Origin: Isoetes taiwanensis
Lineage: Eukaryota > Streptophyta > Lycopodiopsida > Isoetales > Isoetaceae
Reading direction: 5' to 3'
DNA: 64,000 bases
NCBI GenBank assembly: GCA_021234155.1
Contig: JAJEKV010000035.1
Span: 14,600,676-14,664,675 of the forward strand
Position numbers and translations under genes: made by a program. How positions within the stretch are numbered: position 1 is the stretch's first letter; each line of letters begins with the position of its first letter. The notes beneath the pieces were generated by a model. It saw only the letters and a program-made list of their open reading frames with translations. It did not search any database and was not told where the DNA came from. This document shows positions 47,501 to 59,480 of the stretch, in pieces.

Positions 47501-50329
47501 AACCTGAGATCCCTCTCTTGGTCAATTGAAGGAAGTGGATCCCATGGCGAGTCAATCTTGCCCGATGAGCAGGGGTTTCAACGCATGTGACAATGCCACG
47601 AAACTCTTCAATGCTCAAACACATATGCAATCCTATCACATATATGCGAGGATGATCATGGCGTCGAGTTAATTGATCCAACCTCTCACTCAACAATTCT
47701 CCAGTACATACCCCAAACCTACTCTCCCCACTCGCCACCCAAAACCCTCCACACACCTTTTCTCATCACCATCTGAAACTTTCCTTAAACAACCACGCAT
47801 CTTGCGACCTTCTTGATCTAACTCAAAGCTGCTTCCCTTACACCATTAAATGTCACTTCCTTCCTTGAAATAGCTCTCTACAACTTCAGCAATTGGTGGA
47901 AATGCCGGGGAAATATTGTCACGATGCCCTGCTGCGATTAAAGAGGTAATACATAGCCAGAGAGGGCGGTGTCCGAATATATCTACCTCACGGGAAAAAG
48001 GTGCATTACATGATGATGTTACAACATTAGGTTCAGCAAAAGATACTCACGAGCTCCCACATGATTTCCTCCAAGCTGTGCCGCGTGTCAATACTTGATA
48101 TCATTCCCCAACTAAATTTGGATCGTGAGATACTCTCTGACTTGAGCACAGCGTTTCCGGGCAAGATCTTTCCTTAACAAATGTGAATTTGATTCCATTA
48201 TCATCATATATCTGGTCTAGGAATCCTAGCCCTATTGCTTTAAATTCTATTTCTTTTGAAGCCGATATGCAGTTATTTGTAAATCCAAGTTAAAATGCCC
48301 TCACCATTGGAGATAATTAGAACTTACAAACTCACGAGGATGATTCGGTTAACATAGGTCGACAAGAAAATGCTCTAAAACAGCAACGGTGACAAATCTT
48401 GGGATGATGATGCTTACCTCACATGTCATCATAAACTTCACGACCGCGGCTAAGCCAAAAGTAAAGGCCAAGGGAGAAGGTGAAAAAGAATTATCAAAAC
48501 TACCGATTCTTCCAGCTACTCCTATTTGCTAACACAAGGTTGAGATCAAAAACATTCTTAAACCAGCAGCTACTGCACTTCCTTCCATATCTTACTCTTC
48601 ATGAAGATTCTCGGTTGAATCTCGAGGAGATAAAGGCCCTCCCCGAGAAGAAGAAGGGTAATTTCTCGGATAAGGAACTATGGCGGTGACATTATCCTTC
48701 TGGGGAAGCTTTCGAGACTCCCCAAACTTTGAGTGCTCTAACCCCCTTACTTGATTTGGATTGGACCCGGATTCTCTTCAACTTGGATTGAAACAACGAG
48801 GTACATCACGGAGGGCTTTTTGCATATCTGGAAGCATTTAAACCATAGCTTGACCTATAATAGCCCATGTAGAATCTAACAATCACCTTAATTCTCGAGA
48901 AATAATGATATTTCTTTTAGGTCATTAACATTTATGCTTCAATACGACTCGAGAATCGAGACTCACACGGCCTTCTATTAGTAGGCGGCTTTCAACTCAA
49001 AGTTGTGAAACATGGATCATGGCGAGGGTGATTTCAACAACACCCCAACTTGGGATATGAAAATTGGTAGGGGATCTAAATATGTCAACTCTTGAAGGAG
49101 AACTCATTGGGACTACCTTGACATGCACCTCTCTTACGGCATATTCCATCTTCCACATCATCTTACACTTGGTCAAACAACAAAGAGGGGAATAATAGGG
49201 TCTCTTGTGCTCTTGTGATTCTATATCAATAATATTCATCATGATTTTTGGGATAAGCGCTTTGTTCAAAGTGATGAGTGTACCTCCATCTCAGACCATC
49301 GGCCTCAGGTTTCTAATTACCCAAACATGTACTTTCTATAAAGAGGCATGGAAATACCCCTTTCAAAGCTTAATTGCTCTGCTAGAATGCAGAGGCTTTT
49401 TACGTGGCGAATTCTACGACCTTCTACAACTCTCTTCCAAGAGTTAGATCTACTAGCTGTAAAGGGGCCTTCTATTCCAATCTTGAGAATCAAGTCCACG
49501 GATTAAGAATTGGTCTAAACACCATCATGACGATAAACTTGTGAAAAAGAGCATATTTGCAAGAAATGAAAGAAGTTAGATTGAAACTTCAAGGATGATC
49601 CCCAAAACATTGACCTTCATTGGCAAGGAGGGAACCTCGAGGATGACCAAATTAGAACCATTGAAGAGCTAGAAGCCAAAGGCTCCTCCATTAGATGCAA
49701 GCTCAAATACTTCTCCAAAATGGATCATAGGAACTCAAATTTTTTTTCACAGGTGGCTAAATCTAGGCTACTAAAAGTCAACTTTCTACCATCATAGATG
49801 ATAATGATACTTTGGATGACCAAAAGGGATATGCTCGATAGAAAATAAAATCCTACTAGATGCTTATCTTTTCTCCGGAATCACAAGCTTATAACTTGTT
49901 CAAAACTACGAGATCTGATGACTTCAAATGGAAAAGTTGCAGAGCCAATATATCAAATTTGCATCTTGATAGCTACATGTATTTGGCTAGCAAATACATC
50001 ACAAGAGAAGCGTTCTCCTGTCCTTACGTGTTCATCAAGTGCACACATAAACAATCCAACCATTAAAGCTTTTCGAATCATGAACCTCCGCAACTCTGTT
50101 GATGTACCGCATTGTCATGAAACGGCCTGCTGGGTGGCCCGAGCAGCCCTCTTTTCACCACGAAAGTGCCACGCGATCCGGTTATGCTCCAACCTCCACG
50201 CACATTGTCGGGAATCTGGCATAATACCCCATATTCGGACTCCGAAGTCGAGATTGTGGGCGTGGACAACAATCAACCTATCCGCATTAGCGCAAATCTA
50301 GGCCCCTTATCGTAGCAGGCCGCCAAGCT
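44571..50329. other. AT-rich DNA, mostly unassigned
   Basis: No recognised gene. A - strand frame at 47454-47756 (100 codons, ERLDQLTRRHDHPRIYVIGL) and another at 48997-49269 (VHVKVVPMSSPSRVDIF) are protein-like but unidentified. The gag and protease of the gypsy element that follows would be expected at the right end of this stretch but could not be seen. Confidence 0.4.
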
Positions 50330-53032
50330 GTTCAAAAATTCAAACACATTTTAGCACCGAGTTACCGAGATCTTCGGGAATCAACAAAAGCTTGGGGAAC
50401 TCACCATTCCTACCAAATCGATGCACGACCAGGTTTAGCAACGCGGCGATCGGGCCAACCCTAACTACCGGATCGCGTCAGGCATGAAATTGACAAACTC
50501 CTTGCTGCAGGTTTGATCTATGAGGTCAAACATTCGAAAGGATGGGTGAGCCCCATGCGTCATTGCCCTCAAACACAATGGTAAGATCAAGGCGTGCAGC
50601 GGTGGACTCAGGAAACTCAATCGCCACGGGAGCGTGATCATTTTCCACTTCCTTCACCGCACTGTTACGGAAGAAGTGGCGGACATGAGATGTACTCCTT
50701 CATGGATGGTTTTTCCGCTACAATCCAGATCTCAATCAAAGAATCTGATCAACTCAAGACTACTTTTCACCACCCCGGGGCACTTTTGCCTACAAGGTGG
50801 TTCCTTTGGATTATAAACTCTCCATCAACGTTTTTTAACGATCATGCTCTCGCTTTTTCATGATTTCATGAAGGAAAATCCCCTTAAGATGACTTCTCTG
50901 CCTACGGTTCCATGGCTGACCATTTGGATAAATTGGAACTGTCTTCCGAAATGTGATGAGTCCGCATTAGTCTCAATCGAGAAATGCACCTTTGTGTCAC
51001 CTACGGTGTTACAATAGGCCATGTTGTCGAGAAAGCGTGTATCACCACGATCCCGCCAAAAATCGGCCAGGTGCTCAAGGCTCAAGCACCAGCCAATATC
51101 AAGGACACGCTCTTTCTGGTAAGGTCAATTATTACTCCACCTTCATACGGACTAGCAGCCATTGCATCCCATTCATAAACTCACGGTGATGAATCCACCA
51201 GGCTTGGAATTCCCGTGCGGATCTCGCCTTCTTTTGAAGCTTTTTTACCGTGCACCGGGTTCTTGTTCCTCCTCAATGGGACAAGCCCTTTCATGTTCAT
51301 GTAGATGTCTCGGCGTTTGCTATTGGAGCCGTTTCTTTCTCAAGAAATATGATGCGCATTTGACGACAAACCAAATGCTACGCCCGGCGAAAACTCAATC
51401 GGTCTGGCGGCTATTCTCGCTACCGGCGTGGCTTTGGGTCTCATTTTCTTGTCCAACGCTTCCGTCACTACCTTTTGGCGGTCAAATCAAGTTCTTTTGG
51501 ACCACCAAGCACCTTTATTTGATCAACAAGTCCACGCCCACGGGCCGCATTGCTCGTTGGGTCCTTCTTCTCCAAGAATTTGCTCCTTTTGAAATCGTTC
51601 ATAAGGCCGGCAAATCTCATGTCGCCCCGGATTATCTTTCGCATCCACACGGATGATCCCTCAACGGAGTCTCGTGACGCCTTTCACGATTTCGACTCTT
51701 TTTAGTCGCGGCAACACCACATTGGTTCCATGATTTTCAGTGTAGCCTCCTCACGGTGCTCTTCCACCAAGAGCGAGACGGCTCTTCCGCCCTTGGCGAC
51801 AATCCCCTGCCGCCATCAATTTTCTCCCGAGGTCCGTGACTACACCATAGTTGCGGGACATCTCTACAAAAGGGTAAGGACACCATCCTTCGACGCCGTG
51901 TTCTACCTCATGAAGTTCGTGATATTGTTCGAGAAGCTCATCAAGGGCTAGGTGGTGGTCATTTTTTCATGGTGACACCCGCGAGACGCAAAATCTTTTC
52001 TACTGGGTATTTTTGGCCCACGCTCTTCAAAGATGCTCACGCCCACGCCAAGACGTGTGGCAGCTTGCGCGGGTGGGGCGCCCCACGGCCCGTGGACTCC
52101 CCTTGACACCGGTCGCCACGCCACTTCCCTTGACAAAATGGGGAATGGACTTTGTGGGACCTATAGATCTCCTGCGGCGCACACCCGTGCCCGTTACATT
52201 CTGGTTCTCACCGACTACGCTACCAAATGGGTGAAGCTTGTGCACTTCCGGACAACACCGCGACAAGTACGGCTAGGGTCCTCTATCAACAAATTATCCG
52301 CGATTCGTACGCCCCGCGGAGCTGGTCAGTGATCGCGGTGTCCATTTCATCAATCATACTATCATGAGGCGACGGATTATCTCCTCGATACATCATCACA
52401 AGAGCACACCTTACTATCCTCAAGGTAATGGGTTGGCAGAAAGCACCAACAAAACTCGTCACCATTCTCAAGAAAATTTGTGACGCTTCCCGCCTGGGCG
52501 GCAAACAAAACTTCCTATCATTCTTTGGGCCTACAATACTTGTTTCAAGATTGCTACCGGTCACACTCCTTTTTAAATTGGTTTATGGCCGGAAGCTCTC
52601 ATGCCGTTTGAATACATCTTCCAACACCGCTTTTCAAGCGCCATCGCTAATCCACTACGCACTCAAAGAAAGGGTCTATCAATTAGAACAGTTGGATGAA
52701 TCGAAGGATGCTTATATTCGTGTTCTTCATGGACGATTGCAAAATCTTTACATGACAAACGTCGAAGACAAAAACATTCAAAGAAGGCGATTTGGTTCTT
52801 CTTTATGATTCCGTGTACAAAATTTTCCCGTAAACTCAAGTTTCGTTGGCTTGGCCCTTATCAAATTGTTCAAGTGGTTAGACCTAACGTTTTCCAACTT
52901 AGCGAGTTAGATGGCACTCCACTACCTACATTGGTTAATGGTTTTCGTCTCAAAACATTTCATCACAATGAAAAGCGACAATCAACAAACGATGGCCAGT
53001 TCAAGAAGCAAACACCACGAGAAAGTGACTAG
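50330..53032 (+). pseudogene. pol: Ty3/gypsy pol region: reverse transcriptase, RNase H, integrase
   Basis: Reverse transcriptase begins near 50480 (HEIDKLLAAGLIYEVKHSK), with DGFSATIQISIKESDQLKT near 50705 and a damaged FGL...PSTF near 50810. RNase H ends with YLINKSTPTGRIARWVLLLQ near 51515 and VHKAGKSHVAPDYLS near 51600. Integrase has the zinc-finger region (GYFWPTLFKDAHAHAKTC, about 52000-52065), then WGMDFVGPID near 52140, LVSDRGVHF near 52325 and GLAESTNK near 52433, supplying the D, D and E of the catalytic triad. The C-terminal SH3-like domain is FRWLGPYQIVQVVRPNVFQL near 52835. No chromodomain follows. The frame is broken many times; several breaks sit at sites consistent with base-calling error. 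This is a plant retrotransposon, not an infectious virus. Confidence 0.85.
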
Positions 53033-53239
53033 AAAGGCGCATATTATATTATAATTGGATATTTTTTACAAAACGGGCGCTGCCGGCTATTTCGCTATGG
53101 GCCTTCGCCTATATACAAAAACGGGCTCGAGCCCTATCTACTAAAACCTAAGAGGAAAAACCCTCTACTCGGGTTGAGCGGGAGGTGATACGGAGGAGAT
53201 GGTAGAGGTTCCTTTCGGGGATCGGCGAAGGTCGCAGAA

Positions 53240-56200
53240 CCACCTCCATCGTTGAAACCCGGTCGGGATGTTCAGCCATCCGGCACACCAGCCGTCATTC
53301 TCACGCCACGATTGCGGGCAGCGCCCGAGAGGTCGGACAATTCATCTTACGGTGTAATCCTCCGACGGTTCGTGGGCATAGTCAGGTCCTCGTTCAAACC
53401 AAAGAAGCAGCCATCATGCCGCCATCGGATGCCGTTTACTGGTTTGTCTTATATAGCCAAGCGAGGAACTCCTTGTCGGCGTGGACCAATCGAGAAAGCG
53501 CCAACGTTTTGCAATGCAAGGCTCTTTCTAAACCGAGAATCTTTTCTCCATATAAATCTAGCGAGTACTCTCGAGAAATTCGTTTTCCATGATATCCCCG
53601 CCGAATTTGCACTGCATTAAATGCCCTTGCTTGCTTCTTTCATGCCGTCAACGATTAATATGTGTCCTTTGGCCATGCATCCGATCCTTCTCTCCCCGTC
53701 TCATCCTCCGCAGTTCATTTGCTTCTCCCTTCGTTTTCGGGGATAGCCAAATTTTTTGCCTCTCTCAATACACTCCTTGGCATCTTTGACATTTTTCGCT
53801 CCATCAACGGCTCGGTTTAAGCTCTCTTCATACCTCTTAGCCTCCGGTTATTCGCCCTAAAACCGCCGTTCCTCGATCTTTTTTGTCCTCCAGTGCTTGG
53901 CTTTTATTCACTCGCCTTTTGAATCACTCTTCGTTACCAAATCGTTACCATGGCTGCCCCAAGATTTTCTACACTTCAATCTCGCTCTCCCAAGGATCGA
54001 CTCTTTTTTTGGTCTGTATCCTTGTTGACATCACTTTCCGTGGAAGCCCTTGTTGGCCCAAATAAAAAGTCATTTGAACGACAAAAGCTTTTTAAGATTC
54101 TCAAATGGAACTTGGGCTCCAAATCGACCAACCTGGGCAGTTCATCGCCAATATCATTAATGTTAGAATGGATACCATTCCTTTGTGGTCGATGGCACCA
54201 CCATTTCGCTGACTCAACATTTGATTTTCAGGTATTTCATATTCCCTTGCAAACCCCTTTGTTTATCATGGATGCGCCATCTGGGATCTAGATGTCCGCG
54301 AGTTTGGTGCACCTCCTTATCATGCCAATGTGCATCCCCGACCACATCGACAAGCCTCACGAAACCTTTGTTAAGTTTACGTGGCGCAAGTTCTTGGGTA
54401 TTCTATCAAGAACACCCATATCAATAAACCTTTCTATAACATGGTCATCAACGCTACACACTCCAACCACCACATCGATTGGCCCCAATTGATGTTCTAT
54501 TATCTTCTCCAAAGAAGTGGACCGTAGCCGTAGGTGCCACTTCCATTCGAAGTTTCGTGGGAGGCCACCTTCAAGCCCTCATCCGTCATTACTTCCCTCC
54601 CACACCACAAAATTCTCATAATTCCACTTTCCGGTCCCTTCCACAGAATAACCGAAGTTGGCACTTCACGCCCTTCTTCCCTTTGGTCATGTCCAAAATC
54701 AACACACCCATGTCCTTGTCTCCTCCTCGGCTACACCATCCAGTTCACCATCTTTCCCAAATATCACAAACCAGCAACAATGGCTCCACCACCACAACAC
54801 CCTCGTCGGTTGTTGTATCGAAGTCGCCAGGATGCTCAAGCCGCTGTTCTCAAGTTACAAGAATCCCAAGACGCTCTTATGACCAGGGGTTCCAAATAGC
54901 ACTAGAGGCCTCGATGCGACAACAGGGACCTTCAAGGCGCCATCGCCTAAGTTGCAACTTTGGAGGCCAAACTTCAAGACAAGCACGGAGCTCTCTTACA
55001 GGCTCATCAGATCTCAAAAGTGCAAGGGATCAAGTCAGCCAACTTGCGAGATCAGGGCTCGGCTCAATCAGAAATTGAGAATTTATTGGAGCACAACAAG
55101 TCCAAAGAAGCTCTCCCGGGTACCAAGGGACGCAGATATTGCTAAGCTCAACGCCTTGTACTCGAACTTTGTGAAAATTTCAGCACTCAAGTTCAAAACC
55201 TTATGGCGGGGACGCTCAAATTGCCTCCTTGACGACCGGCTTTCTCACACGGACCTCTCGGCTCACCTCTCTTCCAAGATCAGAAACTACGAGGTGCGTA
55301 AACAGAAGATTCTTGATGGCCGGAGATTGTGGGTGCTTCGTCTCAATACTGGGCAATCCTCCTCCCCGGTCAACACTTCGAGAAAGGGTCCGTGTGACCA
55401 ATCCGCGCAAGCTAGAAAAGGACAACCGGATCCGTGATCTTGAACAACAGACCGCGGCAAGCTATTGGGCCTATTTGATGAGGCTCAAGCAAAACTTGGC
55501 GCCATACCGCCATTATTCACAAAATGCCTTTGGACTTCCAGTTCCTTCCTCCCTGCTATCCGATTATGTGGTTGCTCGCCGCCACCTCTTCCTTTTCAGT
55601 GGCATCGCGGCAGATGGACCGTGAATATTCCCCGAAAGACCTGCCAGATTTTCTTGGATTGGCCGAACTCTCCATTGAAGACAAAGGGTTATCTTTGTGC
55701 CCTTTTGGTCTTTGATCTCATGCACCGTGGCCGATCCGCACTTTATCACCTTCAGAGTTGTTCAGCCCATGGCTTACATATTTCATGATTTCTATCACGG
55801 GTGATACACGGGAACACTTAGAGATGGGCCACGCCAACTCTTTCGGGGTGACCCCAGCGTGCAATGGTTGCTTCGGGATAACAATCCATATCCCCAGTTG
55901 ATCATGCTCGGACCCACACTCTTCATCGTGAGTACATGCCCGAGCTTGCCAATCATTTATCTCTCTCTGGCAAGCGGGCGCTTACCGAATAAGGAAGTAT
56001 CTAGGACATCCGAGGATCTTCCCTATGCAATAAAGTTATATAAAAGCACCTCGCGAGGTTATAATCAATTCTGGGCTCTGTTGGATAGCAAGGCGGTCCC
56101 ACAGGATGGGATAGCCCTCCTGGCCAACTCTCAACTCTGCTTCTCTTTGGGATCGTTGGTGTCAAGCTCTTGATCAGGATCTTGTCACTCAGTCAAGACG

Positions 56201-56900
56201 AGCCAGGCAACCCACCCCCACGGGCATGGTTCCTTCTCCCTATGCTTCCACTGGGCACCTCCTCCGCCCGTGTTCCTGACTCGATTGGCGCCTCCCTTTT
56301 GGACCAAGGTCATGGATGGTCATCCGGGATGGACTCCACCTCAGATCTCCGACGGATCTCCGGTGGGATCCGTTTTGCCCGCTCACATTGGGAAGAAGGT
56401 GCCACTCTCGGATACCACCACGAATTGGATCTATATTGCTAATGGCGTGGTTGGCAGCGGTGGCGGATGCGCTTCATGGTCTTGACACCTTCTTGCGAAC
56501 GCCACCACCTCACCCGATCCTTGATCCATCTTCAAGCGGGTTTTTGTGCTGCTCTCAAATGCATTTTGCTCGGCTCCTTAAATCGGCGCGCCCCATTTTC
56601 TTGCAATCGAATGCCGATTATCGGTGCCTTTGGCCTCGAGACTGCCTCCTCATGGAATGTGATGCACATTTCTTGAGGCGCCCCCATGCTGCCCTTGAAG
56701 ACATGGTACGATCTCGCTTTCTTATTGATCACAGATCCGCCCTTGGCCACAACACCTCCTCCCGCTCTTCAAACCACCGGGATCTCATTGGCCAGTACCA
56801 TAATGGTGCGTCCTCACTTTCGTGAGGATCACTTTTCGAACAGATGGCTTCGCCCTCCGAAGCCCTTCCTTCTTTCTTCACTCGAGTGTCGTTTGGTGGG
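53240..56900 (+). other. Extra region between pol and the 3' LTR with broken coding sequence
   Basis: Protein-like sequence in shifting frames. 53950 on reads MAAPRFSTLQSRSPKDRLFF, then KSFERQKLFKILKWNLG. Around 54290-54420 reads REFGAPPYHANVHPRPH and VLGYSIKNTHINKPFYN in a different frame. 54780-55140 is rich in Ala, Gln, Leu and Lys with heptad-like spacing (QDAQAAVLKLQESQDALM; EAKLQDKHGALLQAHQ), a likely coiled coil; 55400-55460 continues it (EKDNRIRDLEQQTAASYWAY). I do not recognise the protein. Extra open frames between integrase and the 3' LTR are known in some plant gypsy lineages (for example envelope-like frames of Athila), but nothing here shows membrane segments or an envelope signature. 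Confidence 0.5.
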
Positions 56901-56903
56901 GAG

Positions 56904-57465
56904 TGTTAGTCCCGTGCCTCGATGCGGGACTATTCATCATCGACAGACCGAGGTCAAGCTCAAGGATCCTCGATCCAGCCCCGGTCGACCATCAAAGGCA
57001 CCATTGAAGACCAAGCGGCGAGAACCCACGCAGTCAAAGCCTATCAAGCGCGCAGCTCAGACAAGTGACCCCCGAATCCTGCCCAGCGTCGTCAAGATGA
57101 TTCTAGGCACTTCAAGAGCACCGCCCACATTCTGCAAATCAGGCCTCCTTCGAGAGTCGGCACCGAGATCGGTCAGTGTCTATATTGGGCCCAAGGCCAT
57201 TGTACTATATATATGACTAGAGCTGCAGACATGGTTCTAGATGAGTTTTGAGTCTTGTCTCCTTTCGGTTCTTCTCTCTATTGCGAGAGCTCATGTATGT
57301 TCATCATTGATATGAAGCTTATCATTTTCCTCTCATTTATTCTGTTTTCTTCTTCTTCTTCTCTTCTTGCAAATCCAGCATTGACATAGTCCCCGGACTC
57401 TCTGTTAGATCACGGGTCCTCCACAGAGGGCTGTCTTCAGGAGTTCCAGAACCCGGACCCCAAGC
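56904..57465 (+). repeat. 3' LTR of the gypsy element (end uncertain)
   Basis: Starts TGTTAGTCCCGTGCC directly after the purine-rich GGTGGGGAG. It contains a TATA-like TATATATATGAC near 57206 and a pyrimidine-rich TTCTTCTTCTTCT stretch near 57350. The CA end was not pinned down; the sequence meets the LINE-derived duplicated segment at 57466. Confidence 0.6.
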
Positions 57466-59098
57466 GGGATGTATGAGAGTTGTTTTGGCGAGGATGCGAC
57501 CCTCTCACCAACACTTTTGGCCTCTACATTGACCGGTTAGAGCCCTGGCTTACCTTGAGCATGTGGAGGGGATGGCATACGACTTTTTGCACCGGGTCAT
57601 CTGCCAAACTCATTTTATGCGGACGATGTTGACCTTCCGCCCACACACCCAAAAGCTATGCGTCTCATCGGATGCCTTGGACACGTTCAGACACTTGGAC
57701 ATGCGGCGTGAATCGGCCCAAGACTAGGGTGGTTCTCATATCCTCTTCACGCCACCCCCACACCTCCCCGCACTCACATATCGAGGGACAGCCTGGTGGA
57801 GGTCACGCCCACCTACAAGTACCTAGGGGTGGAGTTCCCCTCCCTCGCTCAGGACGTCCATCCGCTTATGGGTGACAAAGCCAGGAAGAAAGCTTTATGC
57901 CATCTGCAGTTCTTGATCCTGGTAGAGCTCTATGATTGGGGCCATCGGTCCCATCTGTTTGGCGCCGTCGAGCACTGTCCCTTCATGCGTGGGTCGAGGT
58001 TTGGGGCCCTGGTCGTCTCTTTGGCGACTTGGAATGACTTGGAGCAAGTGCAAAAGGCGATTCGCCGCAGAGGACCGGGTTCTTGCCGGGCCGGGCAGCC
58101 CTTGATAGACACATCACTACTTTGAGTAAAGTGGTTAATATGGGTGTGGGCCTGGTCGCCTCTTTTGGCGACTTGGAATGACTTGAGCAGTAAAAGGCGA
58201 TTCTCACTGGCAGAAACGGGTTCTTTACGCTTGGCAGCCCTTGATAGACACATCGCCTACTTTCGGAAAAGTGGTTAATATGGGTGATGCTCGGCTCGCA
58301 TCCCGGCTTACTGTTGTGGGCAATGGGCCAGCAGCCGCTCGTATTCGCTGGAGAAAAGAGAGATCTGGTTACCGCCAGATGGAACGTCGCAGAGCAAGTC
58401 GTGCGTGTGTGGACACAGGCCGACCGTGACATCTTGGGGAATACCGGACGCTTGCTTCCTTGGCAAGCTCGGGACCGGGCCTAGAGCAGGTCAAAATGGC
58501 CCATTACAAGGAGCACATCAACCGCTGGTTGGCGGGGCCCTTGACTCTACTGCGTTCCAATTTGCCCACGAAAAAGTGTAGACTCATTGCCTCCATTCAA
58601 GACAGTGCCCACCATCTCTTGATCGAGGCGGCGGGTGGATTGGGAGCCCCGGCTAGGGGACTCTGTCGGTCTTTGTCAAATGGGTGCCATTGAGGATGAG
58701 TCTCACACTTCGAGTTGCCCAGCGGATTCCGGTGGATCAGGGCCAGACACGATACTTTAGTACAGTAGGACTTGCCCCCATTTGTCGATGAACACACCAT
58801 CAGTACGTGCCCTAGGGTCGTACATTCAGGAGGTACTGGATCTGCGAGCCCACCTTTTCCCCTTTGCCGCCGGCCGATCGGGCACTATGGGATACATGAG
58901 TGTATATATTTGTGTGTTTTTGCATTTAGATATTGGAATAATTTGTCGTGGTGATTTGTCGCCCGCGGTTTTCCTCGAAAACCCTTGGCGGGTTTTTTTT
59001 AATCAGGGTAGTAATCCGCTTGCTGTGCTTTTGTATTGAGTCCCATAGACTGATTGGTCTCCGTGGACGATAAAAATACCTTCCTTCCTTCCTTCCTT
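57466..59098 (+). mobile_element. LINE 3' half within duplicated segment, copy 2
   Basis: Counterpart of 35051-36536. The RT box reads MRTMLTF-type sequence in shifted frames (ATGCGGACGATGTTGACC near 57617, where the family has TATGCTGACGATG). YKYLGVEFPS lies near 57810 and MAHYKEHINRWLAG near 58495. A short internal duplication around 58005-58060 and 58160-58275 repeats the LATWNDLE and QPLIDTS segment. It ends with (CCTT)n at 59080-59100. Confidence 0.8.
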
Positions 59099-59104
59099 CC
59101 AAGT

Positions 59105-59480
59105 GGTCAAGTGAATATTACAGAGTGTGCAATGGAGTACCATAACTTTGCGTTGTTGAATGAAATAGTTGATGCACGTTTAAAGAGCCAACATAATCTA
59201 TAGTCCTTGCTCAAGCTTGTAGATACAACTGAAAAATGATTGTCTGATGAAGGAATTGATAGGCCCTCCATTGGTGATATGCTTTGGAACTTGGAATATG
59301 CAGTGTCAGTTAAGTACAAAGCAGAGAATATGCCCCTTGAAGAGATTCCATTGTGTCCATCAAAATCGACCTTACTATCATGTAGTAATAATGTTATAAT
59401 TGAGAACAAGGGTGCCAGTGTGGTGCTCTCACAACATTTGCAAAAAGAAATGATGACTATGTTGTTATATATAAATTAAG
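59105..59480 (+). pseudogene. CrRLK1L kinase tail, copy 2
   Basis: Same fragment as 36537-36933 with the same stops and the GIDRPSIGDMLWNLE motif (near 59252). A few substitutions (for example C to Y after WNLE). Confirms that the LINE was already in the kinase pseudogene before the segment was duplicated. Confidence 0.75.

Larger units (their letters stand above)
50330..57465 (+). mobile_element. Ty3/gypsy retrotransposon, 5' part not recognised
   Basis: Contains pol, about 3.7 kb of extra sequence with protein-like stretches, a polypurine tract (GGTGGGGAG at 56895-56903) and an LTR starting TGTTAG at 56904. A 5' LTR, primer-binding site and gag were not found to the left, so the element is truncated, or its 5' end is too altered to see. 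The right edge abuts LINE sequence at 57466. Confidence 0.7.

Noticed and set aside
57301-57400. Short signal-peptide-like frame (MKLIIFLSFILF) in the LTR
   Set aside because: Lies in the pyrimidine-rich part of the LTR, is very short and has no continuation; likely chance.
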